Positions 27,645-36,139 of a stretch of DNA of 64,000 nt are shown here, in pieces. Source of the stretch: Abyssibius alkaniclasticus. GTDB taxonomy: Bacteria; Pseudomonadota; Alphaproteobacteria; Rhodobacterales; Rhodobacteraceae. The position numbers were made by a program, and so were the translations under genes. The notes below the pieces were generated by a model, which saw only the letters and a list, made by a program, of their open reading frames with translations, did not search any database and had not been told where the DNA came from. Positions within the stretch are counted from its first letter, which is position 1; every line of letters starts with the position of its first letter. The stretch covers positions 1,148,501 through 1,212,500 of the forward strand of contig NZ_CP095732.1 of the NCBI RefSeq assembly GCF_020447305.1, read 5' to 3'.

Positions 27645-28106
27645 CTAGCTTGAAAGCCGTGCAAGATCGGCTGAAAGGGCGCGGGCATTGGCGATTGCGG
27701 CCTGCAAATTCGCCAGCCGCTCGGCATCATTGGCGCCACCGGGCGAGGCGTTGACCACCGCATTGACGCGCGTGACCATCGAGGCCGGAATGGCAACACC
27801 CGAACTGCGCAATTCTGCCTGCTGGTTGGCGATTTGAATGCGCAGACGGGTCAGCTCGTCGCGCAGTTGGTCTATCTGCACGCCGACCGAGGCGGTTTGC
27901 GCCGCGACGCTGGATTGCTGTGCAGCAAGGGCGGCGGCGCGGGCCTGTTCGCTATCCACATCGGCCTGACGCTCGTCGACCCGAGCCTGATAGCCCCCGC
28001 CCGCAAGGCCAGAGACCCCGTTGAAAAAGCCACCAGCCGCCGGATCATCGGAGGTGGCGCAACCGGCAAGGAGCGCAAGCGCCACCGGGATGAGAACATG
28101 TTTCAT
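27645..28106 (-). CDS. Small coiled-coil lipoprotein
   Basis: The 153-residue product starts at ATG 28106 with signal KHVLIPVALALLAGC (lipobox LLAGC). The mature part is Ala/Gln/Arg-rich with heptad-like segments (DERQADVDSEQARAAALAAQ and VGVQIDQLRDELTRLRIQIA), predicting a coiled coil. It lacks the beta-sandwich features of the T6SS lipoprotein TssJ. It is the last of three consecutive minus-strand genes with the caspase-like gene and another coiled-coil lipoprotein, all probably co-transcribed. Function is unknown; an envelope scaffold is plausible. Confidence 0.75.
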   Translation of the reverse strand: MKHVLIPVALALLAGCATSDDPAAGGFFNGVSGLAGGGYQARVDERQADVDSEQARAAALAAQQSSVAAQTASVGVQIDQLRDELTRLRIQIANQQAELRSSGVAIPASMVTRVNAVVNASPGGANDAERLANLQAAIANARALSADLARLSS

Positions 28107-28123
28107 TTGAAATCCTTTCAACG

Positions 28124-28846
28124 TCAAAGCTGTGTGGCCAGCGCGTCGGCCACGGCGCGCATCTGGGTGATACGCTCGCTCAGCGCGGCAATTTCCGCAT
28201 CCGAGGCCGGGTCGGGCTGCGCGCCGGCGATCAGGCTTCGGCTTTGGCTAAGCTCGGTGCGCCGGGCCTGTGCGCCTTCCAGCGCGCGCTGCATCTCGTT
28301 GAGGTTGGCGCGCGCTTCGCTCACCTCACGCGCCAGTGCCGCAGATTCACCCGATGACGCGGCAACCGCGGCGCGCAGGCGGTTCAGCTCTTCGGTCTGG
28401 TTGGCCAGAACCACCCGCATGACCGAAAGCGTCGCCTCGGTTTCGGCGTTGTTGGCGCGCAAATCGGCGCGCACGCGTTCAAGCTGGTCTTCGCGCGTGG
28501 CGTATTGGTCTTGCAGATAGGCCACATAGCTGCCCGCAGCGCCCCCCAGCACGGCGCCGGTTGTAAACGCGCCGGCAAAGCCCAGATTGGTTCCGCGCGT
28601 CCGGTTGCCGACCACAAAGTTGAGCGCGGCCCCCGCAAGGCCACCGGCGGCAATCGCCTCGACGACGGTGCGCTGCATGGCGGCGGCACGTTCACGCAGC
28701 TCCACCTCGGAGGCGGTTGCCCCCTCGGGTGCGGTGCTTACATCGGATGCATTGGTATTTCCAAAGCTCACCGCGCAGCCCGCAAGCGGGGTTGTTCCAA
28801 CCAGAATGGCAAGGGTCAGGTTTTTGGCAGAAAGTCGATAAGCCAT
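28124..28846 (-). CDS. Lipoprotein with glycine-zipper and coiled-coil regions
   Basis: The 240-residue product has a lipoprotein signal (NLTLAILVGTTPLAGC). A Gly/Ala-rich zipper-like segment (residues about 65-110: AAGGLAGAALNFVVGN, TTGAVLGGAAGSYVAYL) is followed by a long coiled coil (TREDQLERVRADLRANNAET, LREVSEARANLNEMQ-like heptads). Glycine zippers often associate with or insert into membranes. Its 5' end overlaps the caspase-like gene by 31 bases, so translation is likely coupled. Together with the downstream coiled-coil lipoprotein it may form a periplasmic assembly. Confidence 0.75.
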   Translation of the reverse strand: MAYRLSAKNLTLAILVGTTPLAGCAVSFGNTNASDVSTAPEGATASEVELRERAAAMQRTVVEAIAAGGLAGAALNFVVGNRTRGTNLGFAGAFTTGAVLGGAAGSYVAYLQDQYATREDQLERVRADLRANNAETEATLSVMRVVLANQTEELNRLRAAVAASSGESAALAREVSEARANLNEMQRALEGAQARRTELSQSRSLIAGAQPDPASDAEIAALSERITQMRAVADALATQL

Positions 28847-30387
28847 GCATATGTTCCTTTGTTTTCTGGGGTTAGCCCCTGCACATGGCGAACGAATTGT
28901 TCGGCATCGCGGGCGAGTCTTTCCTGAAGCCGGGACAGGCCGCCCGATGTTCCCTGCACGTCCATCAGATCGTAGGTGATTTCGTCGGGGAAGTTTTCAT
29001 AGGCGTTGTCAAGCAGGCTTTGATAGTAGGTGCGCGTCGCGTCGAGCCGGGCCAGCACCTCGTTTTGCGATGCGGAAATGGCATCGACATCGGCGCGGGC
29101 CTGTTGCAGCAGCGGCAGGGCATCGGGGTTGCTGGCGGCGATATCTTCGATCTGGCGCAGCGCATCGCGCGCAATCGTCAATGTGCGGTCTATGGCTGAC
29201 AGCGCCACAATATCGGTGCGGATCTGCTGCGCCGTGGTCGCGGCCAGAAACATGGTCATGCGCGCCGCATCGACATACAGCGTTTCCGGCGTAGCGGTTT
29301 CGGGGTTCAGAAGCTGGGCGCGATACACATCGAAAGCGCTGGTCAGGCTGTTCTGGGTGACGATGCTCAGGCTGCGCGTGTCGGTCAGAAAGCCAAGGGT
29401 TTCCAGCGCGGCCGCCACGCGGGTCGGCTCGGCATTGGCCAGAATTTCGCCGCTGGTCTGGCCCGCGCGCGACCCGGAAAGCCGTGCCTGTTGCAGCATC
29501 CGGATACGATCTTCGGCAAACTGGCGGAACATGCCATCGGGAAAATCGGCAATATATGCCTCGAACGGCTCGATATCGCTGCGCACCGAAATTTCGCGCC
29601 AGACCTGCATTTCGCGCGCCGATGCGACATTCACCGCCGGTGTGTCCCCCGGATTGGCGAAATAATGCTCACCCAGGGTTGCCTCTTCCACCCAGGGCAC
29701 CTGTGCGCCGCGTGTGGCGAGAATCACCTCCTGGCGGACCCGTCCGAACATCAGCCGTGCTTCAAGCCCGTCAGTTGGAAGATTGTTGGCCAGCGCCTCG
29801 GCAAAGACCGAATTGTTGCCCGCCCCGTCATAGGCCACATTGCCCGGATCGGTGGAATAGGCAAGAAGCAGCCCCGCGCCGCCCTGGCTGCGCGCCAGCC
29901 CCTTGGGCACCGTGCCGGCTTCAACAAACGGGTTATTGCGACAGGCATCGAGGATGATAATGCCGATTTCCGGTTTGGCAACGGTTAGCACGTCGCGGAC
30001 CGCGCCCATTGGCAACCCCCCGGCCAAAAGGGCATCAACATCATTGCCCGAAAAATCGCGCCCGATCAGGTAGTTGGAACCGTCAATCTGCACACCGTGG
30101 CCGGCATAAAAGAACACGGCCATTTCGGCCCCTTCAGCGGCAGCGCCAAAATCGTTTATGGCGGCCTGCATCCCGTCGCGGTCTTCATCCGTTACGACGG
30201 TGACATCAAAATCGAGGTCGCGCAGCGATTGGGCCAAAAGCTCTGCATCATTGACCGGGTTGCGCAGGCTCAGGTCGGGATTGTCGTAATTGGAATTGCC
30301 GATCAGCAAAGCAACACGGTTTGCGGCATATGCACCGGCTGGCGCCGTTGCGATAAGCAGCACCAAAACTATTCGCTTCAAAAACAT
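28816..30387 (-). CDS. Caspase-like (peptidase C14) exported protease
   Basis: The 523-residue protein has a signal peptide (LKRIVLVLLIATAPAGAYA). The caspase/metacaspase p20-like domain is clear: RVALLIGNSNYDNPDLSLRN, NDAELLAQSLRDLDFDVT, VFFYAGHGVQIDGSNYL (catalytic His) and IGIIILDACRNNPF (catalytic Cys). Residues beyond 260 form a helical region of unknown role. Such proteins cleave after basic residues in known orthocaspases; substrates here are unknown. Periplasmic export beside T6SS kinases and lipoproteins is notable. It heads a three-gene minus-strand operon. Confidence 0.9.
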   Translation of the reverse strand: MFLKRIVLVLLIATAPAGAYAANRVALLIGNSNYDNPDLSLRNPVNDAELLAQSLRDLDFDVTVVTDEDRDGMQAAINDFGAAAEGAEMAVFFYAGHGVQIDGSNYLIGRDFSGNDVDALLAGGLPMGAVRDVLTVAKPEIGIIILDACRNNPFVEAGTVPKGLARSQGGAGLLLAYSTDPGNVAYDGAGNNSVFAEALANNLPTDGLEARLMFGRVRQEVILATRGAQVPWVEEATLGEHYFANPGDTPAVNVASAREMQVWREISVRSDIEPFEAYIADFPDGMFRQFAEDRIRMLQQARLSGSRAGQTSGEILANAEPTRVAAALETLGFLTDTRSLSIVTQNSLTSAFDVYRAQLLNPETATPETLYVDAARMTMFLAATTAQQIRTDIVALSAIDRTLTIARDALRQIEDIAASNPDALPLLQQARADVDAISASQNEVLARLDATRTYYQSLLDNAYENFPDEITYDLMDVQGTSGGLSRLQERLARDAEQFVRHVQGLTPENKGTYAWLIDFLPKT

Positions 30388-30464
30388 CTGGTCCGCCCAA
30401 GGCTAATAAAAAGCACGAAATGCCCGATGATACACCCCGGCACGCCAAGTGCCAAGCAGCACGT

Positions 30465-31574
30465 CTAATGAAACGCGGCAAATTGGTCTTCGGTCAGAAG
30501 CCCGGTCGGCTCTGCGCCGATAGATTCCTGATAGGCCTCGATGGCGCTTTTGGTCTGGCGGCCGAACAGCCCGTCGATCAGCCCGCGATAAAAGCCAAGC
30601 GCGCGCAAACCGCGCTGGATTTCGCGCTTGTCGCTGCGCGACAGGTTGTTTTCGAACGCTTGCAGCTCTTCGAGCGACACGGCGCGCGGCGTTGCACCGG
30701 CGGGCGCGGTTTGCTGGGCGGCCAGTTCTTCGGCGCTGACCTGCGGCAGGCCGGCAGTATTGCCATTTTCGGGCGCAGCTTCCGGGGCGGATTCCTCTGG
30801 AGCGGGTGCCTCTGCGGCGGTTGCCGGGGCGGTCGTGGTTTGCGGCTGCGTGGTGGCCGGTGGTGCTGCGGGCGGGGCCGGGGTTTGCGTGCGGCTCACA
30901 ACAGGCGGTGCGCGCAGCACGACCGGGCGCGGCAGGGTCTGGGATTGCGTGACATCGTTGATGCTGGTCAGCGTTGCCATCATGTCACCAAGCTCGACCG
31001 TGGGTTTTTCAAGGGCAATGGCCAGCGCGGCGATGGCGCTATCGGCCGCGCCCTGGGGTATGAACACAATCGGGGCCAGGCCGTTGCGCGGGCCGGGCGC
31101 GGCGCTGGCTTGCGTGGCACCGCTGGGAACAGTGCCGCCAAAATCCTGTGCGCCCACCATGACCAGCCCGCCATTTCCGGCCAAAGCCGCGGCGCGTGCA
31201 AAGGCCGAAAGCGGCACGGCACGGGTGAGCAGCGCCGAGGCGCGCGGCAAGGTCAGCCCGCGCGTGGCCACAAAGCCGCGCTCGCCCAGTTTCAGGATCG
31301 GGGCATCGATATAGATAATCACCACATCTGATTCGAGCGCAATATTGGCAAAGCTTTGCAACAGGGCGCGCATTTCAGAATCACTTGGGGCGGCCACGAT
31401 CTTGGTTTCGGCATTCACCCCTTGCAGCGCCGTTGCAAGCCGTTCGATGCGGCTGTTGTCGGCATCGGCCGAAATCAGCACGGCGACAACGCGCGGCGCA
31501 TCGCTTTGTGCATAGGCTGAAACGCCAAGGATCAGGGTTGAAAATGCAAGGCAAAGGATACGTAGCAAAGGCAT
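30465..31574 (-). CDS. Caspase-fold-like protein without catalytic dyad, with peptidoglycan-binding domain
   Basis: From ATG 31574 the product has 369 residues with a signal peptide (RILCLAFSTLILGVSAYAQ). Residues about 25-200 resemble the caspase-like layout (APRVVAVLISADADNSRIER, VVIIYIDAPILKLGERGF), but the His-Gly and Asp-x-Cys motifs are missing: the expected YAGHG position reads YIDAP. A Pro/Ala/Thr-rich linker (residues about 230-290) leads to a C-terminal PG_binding_1 domain (REIQRGLRALGFYRGLIDG, then FGRQTKSAIEAYQESIG). It may be an inactive partner of the neighbouring caspase-like protease, anchored to peptidoglycan. Confidence 0.7.
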   Translation of the reverse strand: MPLLRILCLAFSTLILGVSAYAQSDAPRVVAVLISADADNSRIERLATALQGVNAETKIVAAPSDSEMRALLQSFANIALESDVVIIYIDAPILKLGERGFVATRGLTLPRASALLTRAVPLSAFARAAALAGNGGLVMVGAQDFGGTVPSGATQASAAPGPRNGLAPIVFIPQGAADSAIAALAIALEKPTVELGDMMATLTSINDVTQSQTLPRPVVLRAPPVVSRTQTPAPPAAPPATTQPQTTTAPATAAEAPAPEESAPEAAPENGNTAGLPQVSAEELAAQQTAPAGATPRAVSLEELQAFENNLSRSDKREIQRGLRALGFYRGLIDGLFGRQTKSAIEAYQESIGAEPTGLLTEDQFAAFH

Positions 31575-31689
31575 GACAGCTCCAGATAATGACCGGATTC
31601 CTGGTGCAGGCGGAATCCGTGCTAGCGAAATTCGACAAACTCTAATACACATCGGCACTATAAGATACCGTCGGACAGGATAGTTGCAA

Positions 31690-32565
31690 ATGCGTTTGCG
31701 GACCAAATTTAACCTCGTTCTTGTAATTGCCTGTTTGATCGGCATGACAACCGCGTCATATTTTGCCTATGTCGCGGCGCGCAAGAATGCGATTGTCGAA
31801 ATTGAAAACGAGATTGCGATTATTCGCGGCAATGCGCTGGCCGTGCGCGCCTATACCTCGACCGGGGTCGCCCCGCTGCTGGCCGCCGATAACGACATTC
31901 TGTTCCTGCCACACCGCGTGCCGTCTTTTTCGGCGCAAACGGTGTTTGCACAGTTCCAGGGCAGCTTTCGCGACTACTACTATAAAGAGGCCGCGCTGAA
32001 CCCGACCAACCCCGATGACCTGGCCGAGCCCTGGGAGGCCGAGCTGATCAACCAGTTGCGCGACAATCCCGATCTGGCCTCGGTGTCGGTCGAGCGCGAG
32101 GTCGACGGAATCGGCCCGGTGCGTGTTGTGGCCTTTCCGCTGAAAGTCGGCGCGGAATCCTGCCTTGAATGCCATTCCGACCCGGCGCTTGCCCCGGCGG
32201 CGATGGTCGATCTTTACGGCACCGAAAACGGCTTTGGCTGGCAATTGGGCGAAACCATTGGCGCACAGGTCATCTATGCGCCGCTGACACTGGCCGACAC
32301 CCGCGCCAAACAGCTGATCATCGTGCTGGTGGCCACCGTGCTTGGGGCATTCTCGATTGTCATCATCGTGATCAACGTGCTGCTTTCACGTATTGTTATT
32401 CGTCCTGTGACAACTATGTCCAAAATGGCCGAACAGGTCTCGCTGGGCGATTTCTCTGCACCCGATTACGTCAAGCCGGGCAAGGATGAAATTTCCTCGT
32501 TGTCTGTGTCGTTCAACCGGATGCGACGCTCGCTTGATTCGGCCATGAAATTGCTGGACGACTAA
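31690..32565 (+). CDS. Membrane sensor with Tll0287-like heme domain (DUF3365) and HAMP
   Basis: The 291-residue protein has an N-terminal transmembrane helix (residues about 8-28) and a periplasmic domain with the c-type heme motif CLECH (Cys158, Cys161, His162) as in DUF3365/Tll0287 proteins. A second helix (about 203-226) and a HAMP region (LSRIVIRPVTTMSKMAEQVS, then GKDEISSLSVSFNRMRRSL) follow. It has no kinase or cyclase output of its own. The next gene, 28 bases downstream, is a soluble Ser/Thr kinase, so the sensor may act through it. Redox or gas sensing is inferred from the heme motif. Confidence 0.82.
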   Translation: MRLRTKFNLVLVIACLIGMTTASYFAYVAARKNAIVEIENEIAIIRGNALAVRAYTSTGVAPLLAADNDILFLPHRVPSFSAQTVFAQFQGSFRDYYYKEAALNPTNPDDLAEPWEAELINQLRDNPDLASVSVEREVDGIGPVRVVAFPLKVGAESCLECHSDPALAPAAMVDLYGTENGFGWQLGETIGAQVIYAPLTLADTRAKQLIIVLVATVLGAFSIVIIVINVLLSRIVIRPVTTMSKMAEQVSLGDFSAPDYVKPGKDEISSLSVSFNRMRRSLDSAMKLLDD

Positions 32566-32593
32566 CGCGCATACGCAGAAATTTGAGGTGAAC

Positions 32594-33916
32594 ATGCCTG
32601 CGGAACAGCCGCAAAGTGTCGGGAAATACCGTGTCGATTCGGTATTGGGCGAAGGTGCAATGGGCGTGGTCTATAAGGGCCATGACCCGGATATCGACCG
32701 CACCGTGGCCATCAAGACCCTTCATGCGCATCTGATGAGCGATAGCGAGCGCGCCGCCTGGCTGGAACGGTTCGCGCGCGAGGCGCGCGCCGCCGGGCGC
32801 GTGCTGCACGGCAATCTTGTCACGATTTTTGATTATCTGGAGCAGGATGCGCAGCCCTATCTGGTGATGGAATTCATCGAAAGCGAAACCGTGGGCGACC
32901 GCCTTCGCCGCCCGCCCCTGCCGCCGCTTGGTGAAGCGCAGTCGATCATGGTGCAGATGCTGGCCGGGCTCGATGCGATCCACGGTGCTGGCATCATCCA
33001 CCGCGATGTGAAGCCCGCCAATGCGCTGCTTTTGCCCGATGGCCGCCTGAAAATTGCCGATTTCGGTGTGGCGCGGGTCGAATCGCTTGGGGCGACCTAT
33101 GGCGGCATGATCGGCACGCCCGATTACATGTCGCCCGAACAATTCGCCGGCCAGCAGGTTGATGCGCGGGCCGATCTGTTTGCAGCGGGCGTGATTTTCT
33201 TCGAGCTTCTGACCGGGCGCAAGCCGTTTCAGGCCTCGGGGCTTGGCGAGCTGAGCCAGAAGGTCATGTCGGGCAATGCGCTGGCTTTGCTCGACATTGC
33301 ACCGGAGCTGCCGCAAAGCCTCGATGACATCATGCGCCGCGCGCTGGCGGTGGAGCCCGCCGCACGTTTTGCCACGGCGCGCGATTTCGCCGCCGCGATC
33401 AACGCAGCCATGCGCACGCTCGACGCGCAGGCAATGGAATCGATGGAGCGCACGATTGTGGCCGCCCCGCGCAGTGCCGCACCCGCCGCGCCAATGTCAC
33501 AGACAATGGCCGATCTGATGCCGCGCTCGGCGATGGAAAAGATCGAGCGGCTTTTGGCCGAACAGATCGGCCCGATTGCCAAGCATCTGATGCGCAAGGT
33601 TTCCTCCAGCACTTCGTCCACCGACCAGTTGGTTGACAAGCTTTCGGCCGAGATCACCCCCGAGCAGCGCGAAAAGTTCCGCAATGCGGTAAAGGCGATG
33701 CTTGGCGGGTCGCAAACCCAGGGCGGGCTGGGGCTGGATGAGGCCACGCTTGATGCGATGACCCAATATCTGCTGCCGCATCTGGGGCCTATTGCCAAGG
33801 TGCTGGTGCGCCGCACGGCCAAGACCTGCCGCAACCGCGCCGAGCTGTGCGAAAGCCTTGCCGGGCATATCGACAGCGACAGCGCGCGCCGCGCATTTCT
33901 CAGCGAAATGGGCTAG
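32594..33916 (+). CDS. Cytosolic Ser/Thr protein kinase
   Basis: ATG 32594 follows TGAGG at 5-6 bases and gives 440 residues. The kinase domain (residues about 10-270) is complete: VLGEGAMGVVYKGHD, VAIKTLHAH, HRDVKPANALLL, IADFGVARV and TPDYMSPEQFAGQQVDARAD. The C-terminal part (residues about 310-440) has two similar helical stretches (AEQIGPIAKHLMRKV and LPHLGPIAKVLVRRT), which look like an internally duplicated domain of unknown role. No membrane segment is present. It likely works with the heme/HAMP sensor encoded 28 bases upstream. Confidence 0.88.
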   Translation: MPAEQPQSVGKYRVDSVLGEGAMGVVYKGHDPDIDRTVAIKTLHAHLMSDSERAAWLERFAREARAAGRVLHGNLVTIFDYLEQDAQPYLVMEFIESETVGDRLRRPPLPPLGEAQSIMVQMLAGLDAIHGAGIIHRDVKPANALLLPDGRLKIADFGVARVESLGATYGGMIGTPDYMSPEQFAGQQVDARADLFAAGVIFFELLTGRKPFQASGLGELSQKVMSGNALALLDIAPELPQSLDDIMRRALAVEPAARFATARDFAAAINAAMRTLDAQAMESMERTIVAAPRSAAPAAPMSQTMADLMPRSAMEKIERLLAEQIGPIAKHLMRKVSSSTSSTDQLVDKLSAEITPEQREKFRNAVKAMLGGSQTQGGLGLDEATLDAMTQYLLPHLGPIAKVLVRRTAKTCRNRAELCESLAGHIDSDSARRAFLSEMG

Positions 33917-33941
33917 TTACCGGCCCTTTTTGGGGGGCTGA

Positions 33942-34793
33942 TTACTGGGGCGCGGGCGCGGCCCCTGACATGATCGCCGCCACCGCAGCCTCATCGGGCA
34001 ACAGGCCAAGGCGGCGCCATTGCTCGACCTTTTCGCGCGAAACCTCGAAATGCATCGAATCTTCGCGGCCAAAGCCCGCCCCCCAATACCAGCCCTCGCG
34101 CTGGAAGAACTCCGACAGCAGAATCAGGCCCAATTGGGTGCGGTCATCGCCCAAAGTATCGGTCACACCGTCGATATTGAGGTCGAGCGACAGCCCGAAA
34201 CTATGGGTGGATACCGAACTGTCCGAGCCACGGATAAGCCGCACGCACAGGCTGCCGGCAGAACGGATGCGCGCATAAAGCTCGGGTTCGAAAATTTCGA
34301 CATTCTTGAACACCTGCCGCAGTGAGATGATGGCCGGTTCCAGCATCTGCACATTGATCGGCCCCACATTTTCGGTGCGCAACATGCCGGACAGAACCGG
34401 GTTGGTCATGGTCTGGCAATCTTGCGTCAGATCGGTGCGGGGTGGACCGAACAGGCTGGTCAGATAGCTTGGCGATGCGGTCGACATCCCCTCGTTCACC
34501 TCGCGACGGTCGGCGATCAGCACGACTTGCGCAAAGGAGTCTTGCAAACTGTCCGATGCGACGGGCGCATCCGAAAAGGTGATGGTCTCATCCCCGCCAA
34601 CGCCGCGCTGTTCGAGCATTTCAACCTGCTGGCGCAAATTGTTGAAATCGATCGTCAAATCACGCAGTGCCGTTGAAACCTGCTCGAGATCGGCGCGTGT
34701 GGCGGTATCGCGGCCCAGCAAATAATAGGCACCAAACCACCCGGCAGGTGCCGTAACTATTGCAAGCGCAATCAAAACCAGTGCCCAACGCAT
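33942..34793 (-). CDS. Membrane-anchored M15-family D-Ala-D-Ala carboxypeptidase-like protein
   Basis: The 283-residue product has an N-terminal transmembrane helix (LVLIALAIVTAPAGWFGAYYL region), a short coiled coil (residues about 33-64), then a zinc peptidase domain. The M15 signature SVSTHSFGLSLDLNI (S-x-H-x-x-G-x-A/S-x-D) and the distal EDSMHFEVS with the second His are present. Such enzymes trim or cleave peptidoglycan stem peptides. It is divergent from tssA by 255 bases, so it may locally remodel the wall for the T6SS apparatus. An effector role is less likely because of the membrane anchor. Confidence 0.82.
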   Translation of the reverse strand: MRWALVLIALAIVTAPAGWFGAYYLLGRDTATRADLEQVSTALRDLTIDFNNLRQQVEMLEQRGVGGDETITFSDAPVASDSLQDSFAQVVLIADRREVNEGMSTASPSYLTSLFGPPRTDLTQDCQTMTNPVLSGMLRTENVGPINVQMLEPAIISLRQVFKNVEIFEPELYARIRSAGSLCVRLIRGSDSSVSTHSFGLSLDLNIDGVTDTLGDDRTQLGLILLSEFFQREGWYWGAGFGREDSMHFEVSREKVEQWRRLGLLPDEAAVAAIMSGAAPAPQ

Positions 34794-35048
34794 AAACCGC
34801 TCCTCTGAAATTCACGCGCAGTCTAGCGGCCCGGCAAGGGACTGTCGATACGATGAGGCCCGATCAGCGCGCGCCAGACAGGAAATTGCGCATAGGGCAA
34901 TGCGCAAGGATTGCAAGGCGAAGTTGGCCGCGGCGGTGAAAATTTTGTGGAATAAAATGCTTTCCCAAATTGGCAATTTCCGCTTAGGATAGCCGCATTA
35001 TGGCGGATTTCCGCCCAACAATAATTTCTGCCCTAGGGGAACGTCGGC
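34794..35048. promoter_or_regulatory. Divergent control region between the M15 gene and tssA
   Basis: This 255-base intergenic region must hold the promoters of the M15 gene and of the T6SS core operon. The part near tssA is AT-richer (34938-34980). A small hairpin GGCGG/CCGCC with an ATTT loop occurs at 35002-35015. AGGGGA at 35035-35040 is the tssA ribosome site. I see no clear -24/-12 sigma-54 element and no confident -35/-10 pair. Confidence 0.45.
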
Positions 35049-36089
35049 TTGAATATTGATGTAGAAGCCCTCATCGCACCGTTTGACGGGGACTCGCCTT
35101 GCGGCGAAGACCTGGAATATGACCCGGATTTTGTCGAGCTTGAAACCCTGGCCAAGCCCAAGGATGAACAGCAGGTTGGCGATGCTGTTATCGCGGGCGA
35201 AGCGGTTGACTTCAACGATGTGGGCAAGCGCGCGCTGGAGCTTCTGGGCCGCAGCAAGGATTTGCGCATTGCGGTAATTCTGGCCGAAGCGGCACTGCAT
35301 ACCGAAGGTTTTGCTGCGTTCGGCAAGGTCATGGAGTATATCGACCGCGCGCTCGACATGTATTGGGACACGGTGCATCCCATGCTCGACGCCGATGATG
35401 ACGATGACCCGACCATGCGTGTGAACGCCATTCGCGGGCTTGTCGGCACCGATACCGTGCTGCGCGCCGTGCGCTGGGCGCCGCTGACGCTTTCACGCGG
35501 GATGGGCCGCTTCGGTCTGCGCCATGTGCAGGTGGCCGAGGGTGAAAACCCGCCCGCCGCCGATATGGACGAGGTGCCGACCACGGCGATCATCAACGGT
35601 GCCTTTGCCGATACCGACCCCGAGCAGATGGATGGCATCCGCACGGGCATTGCGAAATCACGCGATGCGCTCAAGCAGCTTGGCAAAACGCTCGATGCGC
35701 GCATTTCCAGCCAAAGCCCCGATCTTTCGGCGCTCGACAAGCTTTTGTTCAAGGCCCAGGGTGCTGTGAACAAGGCGCTTGGCGGCGGTGAGGCCGAGGC
35801 CCCGGCAGCCGGCGATGATGCCCCGGCCACGACCGGCGGTGGCGGCCCGCGCCCGACCGGCGGCGGTGGTGGTGGCGCAATCGCTTCAAACGATGATGTA
35901 ATACGTGCGATTGATCGCATTTGCGAGTATTATGCCCGTTATGAGCCTTCAAGCCCGGTGCCGCTTTTGATGCAGCGCGCGCGCAGGCTTGTTTCGGCAG
36001 ACTTTATGACCATCATGAAGGATATGGCTTCGGGTGGCGTGGAACAGGTTGCAACGATCAGCGGGATTAGCGAGTCCAGCGACTATTAA
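35049..36089 (+). CDS. tssA: T6SS protein TssA (ImpA N-terminal domain)
   Basis: The 346-residue protein caps and organises sheath and tube assembly. The N-terminus FDGDSPCGEDLEYDPDFVEL is the ImpA-N signature, followed by KRALELLGRSKDLRIAVILA and YWDTVHPMLDADDDDDPTMR. A Gly/Ala-rich linker (residues about 250-278) separates the C-terminal helical part (IDRICEYYARYEPSSPVPLL). TTG is the only plausible start: an in-frame stop lies 15 bases upstream and AGGGGA is suitably placed. It is the first gene of the core operon. Confidence 0.93.
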   Translation: MNIDVEALIAPFDGDSPCGEDLEYDPDFVELETLAKPKDEQQVGDAVIAGEAVDFNDVGKRALELLGRSKDLRIAVILAEAALHTEGFAAFGKVMEYIDRALDMYWDTVHPMLDADDDDDPTMRVNAIRGLVGTDTVLRAVRWAPLTLSRGMGRFGLRHVQVAEGENPPAADMDEVPTTAIINGAFADTDPEQMDGIRTGIAKSRDALKQLGKTLDARISSQSPDLSALDKLLFKAQGAVNKALGGGEAEAPAAGDDAPATTGGGGPRPTGGGGGGAIASNDDVIRAIDRICEYYARYEPSSPVPLLMQRARRLVSADFMTIMKDMASGGVEQVATISGISESSDY

Positions 36090-36139
36090 GTAATTATAAG
36101 CCCAGGGATCGGGCGACATATCAGGAAGGAGACTTTACA

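Noticed and set aside
27645-28846. TssJ identity for the two lipoproteins
   Set aside because: TssJ is a compact beta-sandwich lipoprotein. These are Ala/Gln/Arg-rich coiled-coil proteins, one with a glycine zipper, on the opposite strand.
33917-33941. Terminator between the soluble kinase and the convergent M15 gene
   Set aside because: A short T-run is present but no stable stem precedes it on either strand.
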